The translations under genes and the position numbers were made by a program. Below the pieces are notes generated by a model, which was not told the DNA's origin, searched no databases, and saw only the letters and a list, made by a program, of their open reading frames with translations. Positions 1 to 11,420 of a DNA stretch of 64,000 nucleotides are shown here, one piece after another. Source of the stretch: Gnetum montanum (lineage: Eukaryota; Streptophyta; Gnetopsida; Gnetales; Gnetaceae); NCBI GenBank assembly GCA_015680685.1, contig MNCI01026525.1, positions 173,078-237,077 on the forward strand, written 5' to 3'. Position 1 is the stretch's first letter; the number at the start of each line of letters is the position of its first letter.

Positions 1-1547
1 GTTAAATATAATAGAAATTCCTCTGGGATAAAGTCTATTATATTATATGTGATTGATCACAATTACTTATGTGATCTAAAACTCTTAATTTATAATTTTG
101 TATAATCAAAGATGTTGTGGCCACTCTTAGACTATACAAAATATAAGGATCACTAGTAAATGATTCAAAAATTTCTTTCTAGTTATACAAACGATTACAT
201 TATGCATCAAAATCAATGTTGACAAAATCAATATTGACTAAACTAGTGATATATTTTTCTGCTATTGTTATTAATGCAAGCAAATAGAAAATTGCCATAA
301 AAGAAGAATTGAATTTTCATGAATGAAATAACCTTTTACCATGTGCTACACAGCAAGTAACGCAGAATGGCAACAATTTTTCAAAATTCTGTAAACTAGA
401 AGCACAATTACCAGAAATAGGCACAATATGAAGCTACCATTTCGTAGTTGTACTGAACTAATCAAACTCTATTATTGTGTTATGGGTGTAGCAGTTATAC
501 CAATGCAAAACGGTATTGCCAGTTTGATGATATGCTTTATTTTGATGGAATTTGTATGATAAAAAAAACTAAACTTATCTACATTTCAAAAGGTGATTCC
601 AACATGGGCATCAAAGCAACGGAAAAACACCACCATCAAATAAAATAATGGGTTGCGGATAGACGGTATGACAAACAAATAATTTTCTAAATGCTTGAAG
701 AAGTTCCTAATTAGGAAGTGCCAGAAACCCTAACAGAGTACGCACTCGCACGAGGAATGCCAATGGATCAACAATAATTTAAGACAAACCTTCTATCGTT
801 TCCAAAATCTTTACATAGTGAACTGGAAACATGTGTAAAAAGCCGCATGTAATAAAACTCCATCCAGTGAATAAATTAAATTGTAACAGTCCCTTCCCCA
901 GGTCCAAAATAAGCGATTTAAAATCTCAGCAGGTTAAAAAACACAGCAACAGATTCAACCTCAAGCGGTTCTTACAATATCTCCGAACAATTGCCGCAAA
1001 TCGTAGAAAACCCAGAAATCGCAAAAATTCGCAGACAGAAATAGTGCAGCAAAAACCAGAAATCGCAGAAAACTCAGAAAAACAAAACTAAGCATCAAGG
1101 CAGAGATCCAAATGCTCCAATACCAAATGTAAGAAATCTAACGTGCATCGAGAACCCGATTGCACAAGCGGAAGCATGTAAAAAACAGATCTCTTAATCT
1201 ACAAATGTGCATGAAACAAAAATGCACAAATCAATTTGAAAAAACAGATTCAACTGACCTCCAGCCATTGATGCCATTGATGAATGTTCTGGATCTTCTT
1301 TCACACGGGCGCTCTACGGTGATGGTGTATGCAGACTGTAAGCGACTGTGAAAGGGACCTGAACTACTATACTGCAATTGATTCCTGGTGTCGTGTTCTC
1401 CCATCAAGAAACCGTAAGGCACCGGAACCAGTTACCATTTATTAGAAAAATATGAGACCATTACCGATAACAATGAATAGAAATTTCCAAAGCTATCACA
1501 TTGTTACATTAGAAAGTTGAATCGTTTTTAGGACTTTCCATGTTTAC
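1..1547. other. No supported gene; AT-rich DNA
   Basis: The stretch has only short chance reading frames (for example one of 86 codons from 831 that is lysine and asparagine rich with no recognisable motif). I see no splice-consistent exon chain, LTR end or tandem repeat. It lies just upstream of the AP2-like fragment and could contain its distal promoter, but nothing in the sequence shows this. Confidence 0.5.
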
Positions 1548-1609
1548 GTAGGAGGCATGTTTCCGCAATTGTCACAATGTAGGAGGCATGTTTCCACAAT
1601 TGTTACATC
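1548..1609. repeat. 31-bp tandem duplication
   Basis: Two adjacent 31-bp units begin at 1,548 and 1,579. Each starts GTAGGAGGCATGTTTCC and they differ at about three positions. The array ends where the 6.9 kb duplicated block begins. The second copy of that block near 38,931 has different upstream sequence, so this repeat was not carried in the duplication. Confidence 0.8.
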
Positions 1610-2046
1610 TTCTCCTCCGCATCATCTTGTGGTAGCAATGAAATTGTGATAGACCACCTTTCCCTGCTGCAATCTCTCGTTTACTCCTCATCATCATTGT
1701 CTCCCAGGAATCCTAGCTGATCTCACAAGTACCAAGGAATGATCCCTGCTGGACGAACTAAGAGATCTTGGTCTCTCTTTTTCTCATCGTCTTCGGGAAT
1801 AAAAATGTGACAGGCAGCCTTTCCTTGAGTTCTATCTTTCACTCCAAGGTCGAATTTAACTGAGGTCTCTCTTTCCCTCCAAGGCCATGCTACTGCTTTC
1901 TTCTTTCTACACGGAAATTCCCTGCTTAATTAGGAGGAAGTTTCTCTCTTTGAACTAAGGCCCTTACCGCTTGAATCCTTCCCACATCTGTGACCTTTGA
2001 ATTGGTTAGATACTTAGATTTGCAAGATCTTTCCTTAAGTTGAGCA

Positions 2047-2807
2047 ATGGCGGAAGACACAGAGATAAGAGATGCACCTTTTGTTTTAACAAGAATGAAC
2101 GGTCTCCGCTGTGGAGTATATCCTCATAAAAACACTAGACGGTTTGAAGTAAAGGTTAGGTATGTCCTGATTTCAATTCGAGGTGCATATTCTGAGATTA
2201 CGTTGTTTCTGAAAGACATTAGTATGTACTTGTGTGATTGCAGGGATAACATGAGTTCATCCTCCAAGAGAAAATATATATGCTTTGGTAAGTAATTGTA
2301 ACCCAAACTGAGTTTTGATGCTTTCCGCCTGCTTTTACTCCCGGGAAGATGAATTTGGGCAGGGTACCACTGGTGTGGAAAAGTTGCCGCTAGGATCACA
2401 AACAAAGCAATCAAAGCAATCATTGTCATAAATGACTGGACAGGTGAAAATCCCGATCCTTCCACTATGAAGCTGAACTATCGCTTAACTGATTATGATC
2501 TCAGTTACATAGCTCAGGTTTGACTGCAAAAATGGCTTTTTTTTTTATGCATTACGCTATGCATCTCTATTATAGGCTGCCCCCAAGTTTGATAACTGTC
2601 AATGCTTTAGCAGTTATAAGCTATTTTGATGCCATCTTTGTTCACCGGGGGAAAGTTCCAAAGGCATTGGCTTCTCTGAAAAATAATCACTAAAAACTGT
2701 TTCTGACTTCGAACGGTTTTGTGGTGCAGCTCAGGGCCATGCCAAAAGATGAAATGATCTGCAAACTAAGAAGTGAGGCCAAAGGAGATTTCAGCGCTTG
2801 TGCACAG
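2047..2807 (+). pseudogene. AP2-domain-like transcription factor, first four exons only
   Basis: Exons can be read at 2,047-2,159, 2,244-2,287, 2,363-2,517 and 2,730-2,807. Each intron has GT and AG ends, the reading phase carries through all junctions, and the 390 nt encode 130 residues without a stop. The first donor is GTATGT and the second GTAAGT. The peptide starts MAEDTEIRD. It carries a CGVYPHKN...FEVKVRD strand region, KYICFG, AARITNKAI and then LTDYD...LRSEAKG, which line up with the YRG and RAYD elements of an AP2 domain and the start of the linker after repeat 1 in the AP2/ANT class. This assignment is by eye. No second AP2 repeat or downstream exon was found, so I treat it as a truncated gene. 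Two related copies at 38.3 and 39.4 kb are visibly broken. The intact frame here could mean recent truncation or that distal exons are unrecognised. Confidence 0.55.
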
Positions 2808-2906
2808 GTGAGATTTAGATTCATGCCAAAAGATGAAATGATCTGCAAACTAAGAAGTGAGGCCAAAGGAGATTTCAGCGCTTGTGCACAGGTGAGATTT
2901 AGATTC
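2739..2906 (+). repeat. 84-bp tandem duplication of AP2-like exon 4 and its donor site
   Basis: Two 84-bp units starting at 2,739 and 2,823 are essentially identical and stay in the same reading frame (28 residues each, beginning MPKDEMICK). Each unit includes most of exon 4 and the following CAG|GTGAG donor. The second unit has no intron acceptor of its own. The copy at about 40,035 has a single unit, so the duplication happened after the segmental duplication or was lost there. Confidence 0.9.
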
Positions 2907-2913
2907 AATGATC

Positions 2914-2995
2914 TTGTACATATAACTTTAAGTATGTCCAGGTTGCTTCCTCTATTGTACATATAACTTTAAGTATGTCCAGGTTGCTTCCTCTA
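2914..2995. repeat. 41-bp tandem duplication
   Basis: Two nearly identical 41-bp units start at 2,914 and 2,955, each with TTGTACATATAACTTTAAG, and directly follow the duplicated exon. The second copy of the block (near 40,130) has only part of one unit. Confidence 0.85.
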
Positions 2996-4619
2996 TTGTA
3001 TGTTTGTACTGTTTGTGGTGGTTCCAGGGTTTGGTTCCCCAGGCTAGGGAAGATCTTGAGATTTTCTTCACATTCTGGATCTCTCTTACTCTGTTTTGTC
3101 AAAAACCAAAACACCATGCATGAACTATCATTACGTTTAGTGTTGCAAGTGGTCTGTCCCGTGGTCCTGCCTCCCGTTCTTGCAGAACGCCTCCGCTTGT
3201 CTGCTTCATAGTCGCTCGCTCAGTGCGTTTTTCCTTTCTGTTCAAATTATGATTCATATTATTCTAAGATCTTATCTTTCATATTATGATGATCCTTTAA
3301 TTTGTACAAAATAAATGGACGGGATATGGTTGGGCAAATTATAAGTTATATTCCAATTATCGTGTTGGCCGGTTTGCCCACCAAATGCAAATGATGTACC
3401 AAATAGGATGGAAATGATGTACCAAATAGGATGGAAATGGAAGACCGAAGGAGGCTCTTATTTGTTGACGACCGATTCCAAATCGTTTTTTCCGCACGAG
3501 ATATATATATAAAAATTTATAATTTTTTTTAAATATAATATAATTCATACATTAAAATCCTTAAATATTTAATTATGAATCTTTAAGTAAAATCTTAACT
3601 TGTTTCCCAAAGTAATATTTTTCAGCCTAATTATTGTTCTCAAATTTCATTTAAGTAAAATTTTTCATTGAAGTTTGATTTTAATTACTTCACAATGCAT
3701 TTATTATCAAAATAAAATTAAATAATATTTATGTTTATAACAAAACTATATACAAGTAGCACACAAGAAAGTGCTCTTTCCTTAGCAAAGAATGGTTTAA
3801 AATGCCCTTGGTTCTCTTCAAAAATAAAAAATGCAATGGCCTATTATTAAAAAAAATTGCAAAACTTATGTGAGAAAATTGTGCATAAGTAATTACTATT
3901 TGTATTAGTTGATTAGTTTCTATAAGATTAATAAAAGTAGTTGAAACTTTATGCTCAAACATACTTTACTATTTTTGATTGCGGATAAATTATGTAAGTA
4001 ACCACTTCATGCAATGAAGAAAGAAATATTTGGATTAAGGTACTCTTTTATATCCTTTGTTAAGCTTTCTATGGACAACTTATTCTCAACTTTTCTTACC
4101 AAAGCCAACAAAAGAATCTGAAATGGATGTCCTATATGCATAGAGGCTAAAACCATTAGTTGAACCTTTCATGAAGCAAATTTAGTTAATAATTTTATTA
4201 TTTGCCTTTCTTATGTGATAATATCTAAACCAATAGTATTAATTACTGATGTTTTAGAGAAATCTTTCATGTTATTATGATGAGTTATACTATTTTCCAA
4301 GTTTTTCAAACTTGTATTTAAAATTTTTGAAAGTATTTTACATTCAAAATAGAGAAAAACATGCAAAAAGTCTTACAAATTCACACTATGATAAGGATTT
4401 TAATAAAACTTGGGTTAACTCAACTTCCAATTAGCCCAAAATCTAATGCTTCTAATGTAGGGATGAACCATTTAAGCTATGAGGATTTTGTGAAATAAAA
4501 AACCCTACTTGAAAAACTCCTGCTTAGCCTAAATTATAATGCTTTTAATGTAGCGATGAACTATTTAAGTTATGATGATTCTGCAAATTATACAACACTA
4601 CTTAAAATTATCTATTCGG
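2996..4619. other. Downstream and intergenic DNA, no supported gene
   Basis: The first 250 bases are moderately GC-rich and might hold a further exon or 3' untranslated DNA of the AP2-like gene (a possible acceptor lies near 3,025), but I could not extend the protein. From 3,240 on the DNA is AT-rich with long A and T runs and no coding pattern. It is conserved in the second copy at about 40,140-41,730, as part of the duplicated block. Confidence 0.5.
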
Positions 4620-6760
4620 TATTTTGAGGTTGGTTGGGCTTAATTGCATAGGTTCAAGCTTCTGTTTGCATGGTTTCTTCTTACCACATCAACTTGTAGA
4701 ATCAACTATTAGAACTATTTTTTAGCTTTACAACAAATTATGCTTTTAATGACTTCTCTCTCTACAACATTAGCTTCGAGAAGAAGCGCTCATTTGAAAT
4801 CGGCCTTTAGAAGCATTTTTTTAGTTCTACAAAGGCCACCCAAAATAAATGCTATATTCTAAATGATAAAGATAACTTGAGGAAATTTGATGCAAAAACT
4901 AATTAAGGAATTTTCTTGGATATTCTTTAGTTAGTAGAGCATATAGTCTATTTAAAAAAAGAACTAATGTAGTAGAGGAAACCATCATTGTCAGAATACA
5001 TGATTATGATCTTACTAATCATGAACCTGATGATGAAGTCATTTCCAACCAAAAATTATCTAGCCCAGCTTTAGTGCAAGATGACAAAAATTTAGAAGCT
5101 AGTAATGATCATGAAGAGGAAGAAAATGATGATGATCAAGAGATGTCTACCACTCTACCAAAACTGCCAAGACTTTGCAAATCACATTCTCTCAATGATG
5201 TTATTAAGGAAGTTCAAGATGATATCTGCACTAGAAGCCAATTTAAAAAAATATGTGCCTTCTCTACTTATCTCTCTTAGCTTAAACCCAAAACCTTTAG
5301 AGTAGATGAAAAAGAGAAAGGTTGGATTTTTATCATTCAAGATGAACTTATTGAATTTGCTAGAAATTATGTATGGAAATTAACTCCTAGGCTCTCTAAT
5401 AAACATGTTATTGGAACAAAATGGGTCTTTAGGAAAAAGACTAATGATAATGGAAATATCAATAAAAACAAAGCTAGATTGGTTGCCAAAGAATACAACC
5501 AACAAGAAGGTATAGATTTTGATGAAACTTTTTCCCCAGTTGCTATGCTGGAATCTATTAGACTTCTTGTTGCCTATGCTAGTATTAATAAAATCAAGCT
5601 CTATCAAATGGATGTGAAAAGTGCTTCTTAAATGAAAACATTCAAGAAGAAGTATACATTGAGAAACCTGAGGGATTTGTTGATTCAACCAAGATTGATC
5701 ATGTTTGCAAACTTAAAATAGCTCTCTATGATCTTGAACAAGCTCCAAGAACTTGGTATGAAAGGCTTTCTCAACATCTCATATTAAATGAATTCACAAG
5801 GGGTAAAGCTGATGTTACATTATTTCTTAAAAGAAAAGGTAAATATATTTTAATTATTTAAATCTATGTTGATGATATAACTTTTGAAGGCATTAACGAA
5901 ATTCTTTGCAAGAAGTTTTCTGATCCTATCCAATCTGAATTTGAAATGAGCATCATGGAAGAACTCAAGAATTTTCTTGGGTTTCAAAACTATCAAATCC
6001 CTGATGGAACCTTCTAATATCAAAGCAAGTATGTAAAAGATCTTCTACTAAAATAAGCTTTGGCTAATGTTAAGGTTAAAAGTACTCCAGTGACTACAAA
6101 TTCTAAACTTGTTAACGATGATCAAGCTAACCTAGTTGATCCTAAGCTTTATAGAGGTATGATTGGTAGTATTCTTTATCTAACTACTGGTCGATCCAAT
6201 ATAGCCTTAAGTGAAGGATTGTGTGCTAGATATCAATTAGCTCCAAAAGATTCATACTACTAGGCTATTAAACAAATCTTTGACTACTAAAAAGGTACTA
6301 CTAACTAGGGCCTTTGGTATCCAAAGGATTCCTCCCTTGTGAGGCAGATTGGACAAGATTTCCTAATGATCATTGTATCACAAGTGGTAATTGTTTCTTC
6401 TTGGGAAGAAGTCTCATTTCTTGCACAACCAAGAAGCAAACCTCTATAGCTCTTTCAACTGTGGAAGCTGAATCATCTCTATCAACAACTATTGTGCTCA
6501 AATACTTTAGATGAAGGAAACTCTCAAATATTTAGGCATGCATGTAGACTCAACTTCTATTTATTGTGATAAAAATAAAATCATCAACATGACCAAGAAT
6601 CCAATTCAACATTCTTGTACCAAACATATTGAGATTCACCATCATTTCATATAGGAAAATACATAGAGTGGTCATGTCAAACTAGAGTTCATTGGATCAA
6701 AGAGTCAACTAGTTGATGCCTTCACAAAATCCTTTGATGAACATCGATTGGCATCTTTAT
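4620..6760 (+). pseudogene. Ty1/copia pol remnant: integrase tail, reverse transcriptase, RNase H
   Basis: Copia order is clear despite stops and frameshifts. At about 4,850-5,000 the pre-RT linker reads ILND.NLRKFDAK, FLG.S and a VVEETI string, as in copia integrase tails. RT follows, with WVFRKKTN and RLVAKEYNQQEG (5,410-5,520), LYQMDVKSAFLNE, and the catalytic YVDD at 5,865-5,876. RNase H shows SGNCFFLG and KKQTSIALSTVEAES (6,380-6,480). The last recognisable string, QLVDAFTKSFDEHRLASLCK, ends near 6,765. Gag, protease and the integrase core are missing, so this is a 5'-truncated element. Many stops are single-base changes. A second copy lies at 41,740-43,870. Confidence 0.88.
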
Positions 6761-7020
6761 GTAAGAATGTGGGGATATGACCTTCTACTATCATGTGAGT
6801 ATTTTTCATTCTTTCTATTCTTATCCCAAATAAAACAAATCGAGAAAACATATAAATTCAAAGCACCAAAAATATTTTCTTTTCTCTATGCATCTATTTA
6901 TTGGGAGTTTATCTCATCTTTTTAGTTATGTCCAAAAAGGGGGACAAGTAAAATGTGTTATTATTTGGACAAGACTAACACATTTTCTTATGTTTTTGAC
7001 ATTACCAAAAAGAGGGAGAC
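6761..7020 (+). other. Copia 3' non-coding region and polypurine tract
   Basis: About 260 bases separate the end of RNase H from the LTR. Two purine-rich strings are present, AAAAAGGGGGACAAG near 6,932 and AAAAAGAGGGAGAC ending at 7,020. The second abuts the LTR start TGTGGACATT and is the likely polypurine tract for plus-strand priming. Confidence 0.65.
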
Positions 7021-7596
7021 TGTGGACATTCTGGTTTTGGTATGTTAAAACATTATGAAAAATGAAAAATAAGTTTGTTTGTATACATGTGTAGGTCTTG
7101 TGCTTGCAAGAAAGGAACTTGGATTGAGAAAAGTCATGGATAAGGAATGATGTATTCAAAAGATAGAGAAAGATGAACAAAGACATATTTGGAAAGTAGT
7201 AAATGTCTTGGTATATTTGGGATGGACTCAAAGAAAATTTAGAAAGACATCTTTAGAAATAGAAAGATGTCTTTTCCCAACCAATGATTTCTTTCATGAG
7301 GCAAAGAAATCTTTAAATAATGAAAACCAAATATAGAAAGATGTCTTCCATTGAGCAAAGATGTCTTTCAAGATAGTGACTTAAGAAAGATCTCTTTTAG
7401 GAAATAAGTACATCTTCCTAGATAGGAAGGAAAATTTAAAGAGATTTCTTAGTGATAAGAAAGACATCTCCCATGACTGTTAGTGACCATTAGCTCTCTA
7501 TTGCACAAGATTTCAGAAGGATTTAGCAACATAGAAACTATAAGAATACTTCATATGCAATGCGAAATGTGCAAGACTTCTTGTATTCATTTTACA
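7021..7596 (+). repeat. Copia 3' LTR
   Basis: The LTR begins TGTGGACATT right after the polypurine tract and runs to about ...TTTACA, where a gypsy LTR starts two bases later. It contains many copies of AAAGATGTCTTT-like words (7,250-7,470). Only one LTR of this type is present in each copy of the duplicated block, so no pair exists for dating. The 3' end is uncertain because the gypsy LTR joins here and may have inserted within the copia LTR. Confidence 0.7.
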
Positions 7597-7598
7597 AT

Positions 7599-8456
7599 TG
7601 ATGAGTGCCCTAATATTGTGTATGCAATATTAGGTACACAATATCATAGGCTTGGAAACGATGTTAGATATTTGATATCTCTATTCCTATGTTATCCTAT
7701 AAATACAACATTGAGGCATGTGGTAGAAGAAGTTCAAGGGTAGAGTTTCTAGTCAATTTTTAGTTTTTTAGTTCTTATAGTCAGTTTTGGTGTTCTTTTC
7801 AAGTGCATGCCCACAATGTGATGCTTGTAATTGTACAGAACCTTTGTTCAAGTGTGACGTACTTGGACATGCACATGATCGACAATAAAGATCAAGATTA
7901 CTCTATCATTGGAGCATTTAGTTAGCTTTGAATTTTTTTAATTGTTGATTATTTATTATTTTTTTCTTAGTTAATATTTATTTTATCATCATTTACAATT
8001 CTTGTTGTTAACATGGAATGAGTACACCTTAATCATGAACATTTAAGTGTAACTACATGGTAACCCAGTAGTGTATCGAGTCATGCTTCGAGTGATGTGC
8101 ACTTTGTAATCCTAGAAGTAGTACAGGAAGTCTGAGATGCATACGGATGATTAGGAACAGATGTTCATCGCACTTAGTCTAACTTAGATCTTATTTCCTA
8201 TTGCCCATTAGCTTAATTAAGTTATCTCTTATTGTCCTTAGGAGTAGCATAGTAGTAGGGATCACATCATACACCTCACTCTAGACCAAACCATACGTGA
8301 CAAAGCAAAAACTAGTTCAACTAGAAAGATAGCGAACTGTGATCAATGTATAACCATCTAGGTGTCACAACTAGTCCATCCATGAAGTTCGACTAGATCA
8401 CAAATACATGCTCATATTCGTATGGTTGAGCATAGGGGGTACCTCGCCACTCATCA
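7599..8456 (+). repeat. Gypsy 5' LTR (TGATGA...TCATCA)
   Basis: The LTR starts TGATGAGTGCCC and ends CGCCACTCATCA. A TATA box (CCTATAAATACAAC) lies near 7,695 and a possible poly(A) signal AATAAAG near 7,886. Upstream of the TATA box are AATATT and GATATC words. The last 75 bases, with GTTCGACTAGATC and GGGGTACCTCGCCAC, recur in other LTRs of the window. The copy at 44,708-45,576 has about 12 extra bases after TGATGAGT. Confidence 0.85.
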
Positions 8457-8457
8457 T

Positions 8458-8475
8458 TGGCACCGTTTCTAGGGA
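8458..8475 (+). other. Primer-binding site, tRNA-Asp type
   Basis: One base after the LTR end the sequence reads TGGCACCGTTTCTAGGGA. It matches the 3' end complement of plant tRNA-Asp(GTC), TGGCGCCGTTGCCGGGGA, at about 14 of 18 positions. This primer type is known from plant Athila-type gypsy elements. The copy at 45,578 reads TGGTACCATTTCCAAGGA and is more decayed. Confidence 0.75.
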
Positions 8476-8929
8476 TGGTGCTAGTTATCTAGATTAGTTA
8501 TATCATATAAGATCGTTGTAACAAGGTATTAATGATATATTTTTTAGATAAAGAAATTAAATTCAATTAAGTCACACACAATTCATGCCAATTCCTCTTT
8601 CACAATATAGTGCTAAGACAACATCTTGCAAGGTAATTCACTGGATAACCAATGAAATTTATGATGAAAAAGAAGTTTGAAGTACTCAATCTTATGTAGG
8701 AGTTTCATATGTTCATAGACACCCCAACAATACTCAAGGACTTTTTTCATCCAACTTAGACACCTCTAGTGTAGATGGGACATTCCCTAGAATGAGGAGG
8801 CCTATAAGTCCTAGGACCTTCTCAATGGGTAGTAAGAGTACATTAGGGGATGATTGGGAGACTTACAAGTGTCATGACTTTTAGTTCCCTTTCTTCCTCT
8901 ACTCTTTCAAGGTTAGGTTGTGACACAGA

Positions 8930-10560
8930 TGACTATTCCTTTAGGGGTTGATGTAGAAATAAAAATTAAACCCATAGGCAAAATCAGGAATGCCAACATG
9001 AACATAGACAACATTGTCCCAACTCAAAAAGTCACAACATATTTAGTGATGATGAACCCCTTCTAGCCACTAAGAGCCTAATGCATATAATAGAGGCCAT
9101 TCAGATATCCCGTAGACATCGTAAGGAAAGCCATCTACCTAGGCTTGATTTAAACAACTTTCCTAAGTTCTTAGGAGGCTATGGTTCAAATCTGCAACAT
9201 CATTTACAAGCCTTCTATAATGCCTCTGTATGGAACAACATTAAGAATGGGTGGCAAAGGCTTAAGCTCTTCCCTATGACACTTGTTGGCCAAGCTAAAG
9301 TATTGTACAGGTCTTTAAAATCGAATTCAATTCACTATTGGCCTACAAACCTATGCAAGAGTGTCAGCCTTGAGGAGAAAAATCTGAGAGTGGAAACAAG
9401 GGCAACATGAACCCTTGGACATGGCCTTAGAAAGATATTACTCTTTGTTAAACAAATGCCTAGGCCATGGGTTTTTCAAGGAAAGGCTAATGTATCACAT
9501 CATGGATGGGCTCTGTAATGAAACAAGGGAGACCCTAGGGATGTATGCCCCAAGTCAACTATATGAACTATGAACCCATCAATTCCAAGAGCTTATTAAG
9601 TGGGTAGCAAAAGAAGAAGGAGAAATAGCCAAATGGGAGAATGTTAAAAAATCTCAATAGGACCAAACTCTTGAAATAACAAAGGTCCATAATTATGAAG
9701 AGGAGAAATCAACTAACCTTGAGGAGGTGAAACCATCCCTACCTTTACCAATACTAAAATCAATAGATGAAATCAAGGAAAAGATCAACAAGATGATGAA
9801 GTGGATACGTGAAAAATGTGGAGAATATGCAGACATTATTAGAGGAAGACCCACATAAGATAACTTTGACAACCAAAACAAACAAAGGATACCAAACCTA
9901 GAAATAGGACAAAACACCATTCGAAAATCAAAAAGAAGGGCTAAAGAAAATGAGATAGGGGCTCAATCACAAATCATAAGTATGAATGCAATGTTTGCCT
10001 ATACGATCACCCAAAAGGATAATGCCCAATCTCGTCACATCTACATGAGCATTTTGGAAGAATGTTACATCTAGGTTTCATACAAAACTACATGGTTGGA
10101 TGCATCCCTACTCCACAACTTTATGAACAATCCCACAACTCATCATACTATCTATGGGAAAATTCCTACCAACCTCAGTACTATGCTCAACCGTACTAGC
10201 AAAACCCCTAGTCATGGGGGAGGCCATCAACAAATTGGCCACACCCTTCATATCACTCAAAACGAAGTGCTTATTATATTCAACACCCTATTTCTCCAAC
10301 TGGATCAACATCCTCTACTTCACCTCATCATTATCACTCCTATGAGTATCATCAACCCATGTCCTCTCTTTTGAGATCACCACCTCATGTTCCTTACACT
10401 CCTCCTTACTCTTAATATTCTTATCCTTCATCTCCTTCTACATCACCACCAGTTGTATTAGAAGGTTTTGCACCATAGCACCAATCAATGAACATTACTT
10501 GTGCTACTTCTATTAACAATAGTGGTAGTCCTCCACAATGTCAAAAGCGTTATTTCTTTA
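8930..10560 (+). pseudogene. Gypsy gag region
   Basis: The best reading frame covers 9,081-9,410, with NNFPKFLGGYGSNLQHHLQA, then FPMTLVGQAKVLYRSL, the kind of W/L/A pattern seen in retrotransposon gag core proteins. A charged stretch with EEVKPSLPLPILKSIDEIKE follows near 9,720. Proline, serine and histidine rich sequence at 10,100-10,540 ends in a basic FRHSHRK string near 10,560 that may be a decayed nucleic-acid-binding tail. The same segment occurs in the nested element at 19,160-19,470. Several stops and frame changes are present, so no functional product is expected. Confidence 0.65.
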
Positions 10561-10989
10561 GGCATAGCCATAGAAAGAGATGACACAATTCTGAAACTAC
10601 TGCATCCTCCAACTTAGCACAATCCCAACATAGTGATGCACCTTTCTCTTCAAACTTAACACCTCCTGTTACCTTATCTAAGCCACCAATTAATACTCCA
10701 ACAAACATGTGGCCCAATAAATATAACAACATGATGAGACATATCAATCTTACTAGGGTCATTAATCTACAACTAGTTCATCAACCGAGTGGGTTAGAGA
10801 CTCGATCAAAGAAAAGACCTTTCTTTTGATTCCATAGTCTACCTAAGCCCTCAAACACACTAGTGGTTGACAACATTGTTTCTCCCTCTTCCTCTATATC
10901 AAATTCGTTTGAGTCTCCTTCAAATGAAATATCATCCATGATCCATACTATGATGCTTAGTCTTGTTCTATCTAATTGAATCTGTGCTA

Positions 10990-11420
10990 GAAACCTTCCC
11001 AAGAAATTAGTTGATCTAGGAAGTCCTCTCATTTATTTGCAGATTGATAGGAATTAACTATGAAAAACTCTTCTTGACTCAGGTTTTAGTATCAATTTAA
11101 TTTCTCATGATATGTACATTGCATGGAACTTGCCTCCTCTTAAGAAGAGCAATATCAAATTAGAATTGGCAAACCAATCCATCACTATTCCATTGGAACT
11201 AGTAGAAGATATTGTGATCATTGTCTATTGATGGGCTTATCCTAATGAATTCCTAATGATCAAGATAGATAACTAAAAAGGGGACTTCCAAATCATCATG
11301 GGAAGGACATGGCATAGCACCATTGATGTAAGCATGAACATCAAATATTTTTCCCAAGAAATATCCAAAGAAAATGCATTTGAAAAGATTGAGAAGAAGC
11401 CAGTTCCATGAAACATGTAT
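10990..11420 (+). pseudogene. Gypsy aspartic protease
   Basis: Around 11,065-11,110 the plus strand reads KTLLDSGFSINLISHDMY, with an intact catalytic DSG triplet at 11,076-11,084. Further on, IIMGRTWHSTID near 11,295-11,330 matches the ILGRPWL motif that closes gypsy proteases. There are in-frame stops before and after. The domain lies between gag and RT, as expected. Confidence 0.75.

Larger units (their letters stand above)
1609..8556 (+). repeat. Segmental duplication, copy 1 (about 6.9 kb)
   Basis: This block is colinear and highly similar to 38,931-45,676. Both contain an AP2-like 5' gene fragment, AT-rich DNA, a 5'-truncated copia element with its 3' LTR, and a gypsy LTR with its primer-binding site. 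Similarity stops abruptly at both ends, at 1,609/38,931 and 8,556/45,676. Because both retroelements are shared at the same joints, they were in place before the block was copied. Copy 1 is longer by small internal tandem duplications and indels, including an 84-bp repeat of an AP2-like exon. Confidence 0.9.

Noticed and set aside
831-1091. 86-codon plus-strand frame rich in Lys, Asn and Arg
   Set aside because: Composition follows the A-rich DNA, and there is no motif, splice context or duplicate.
3025-3120. Possible fifth exon of the AP2-like gene (GLVPQAREDLE...)
   Set aside because: An acceptor-like CAG and an open frame exist, but the peptide does not match an AP2 second repeat and the second duplication copy does not preserve it.
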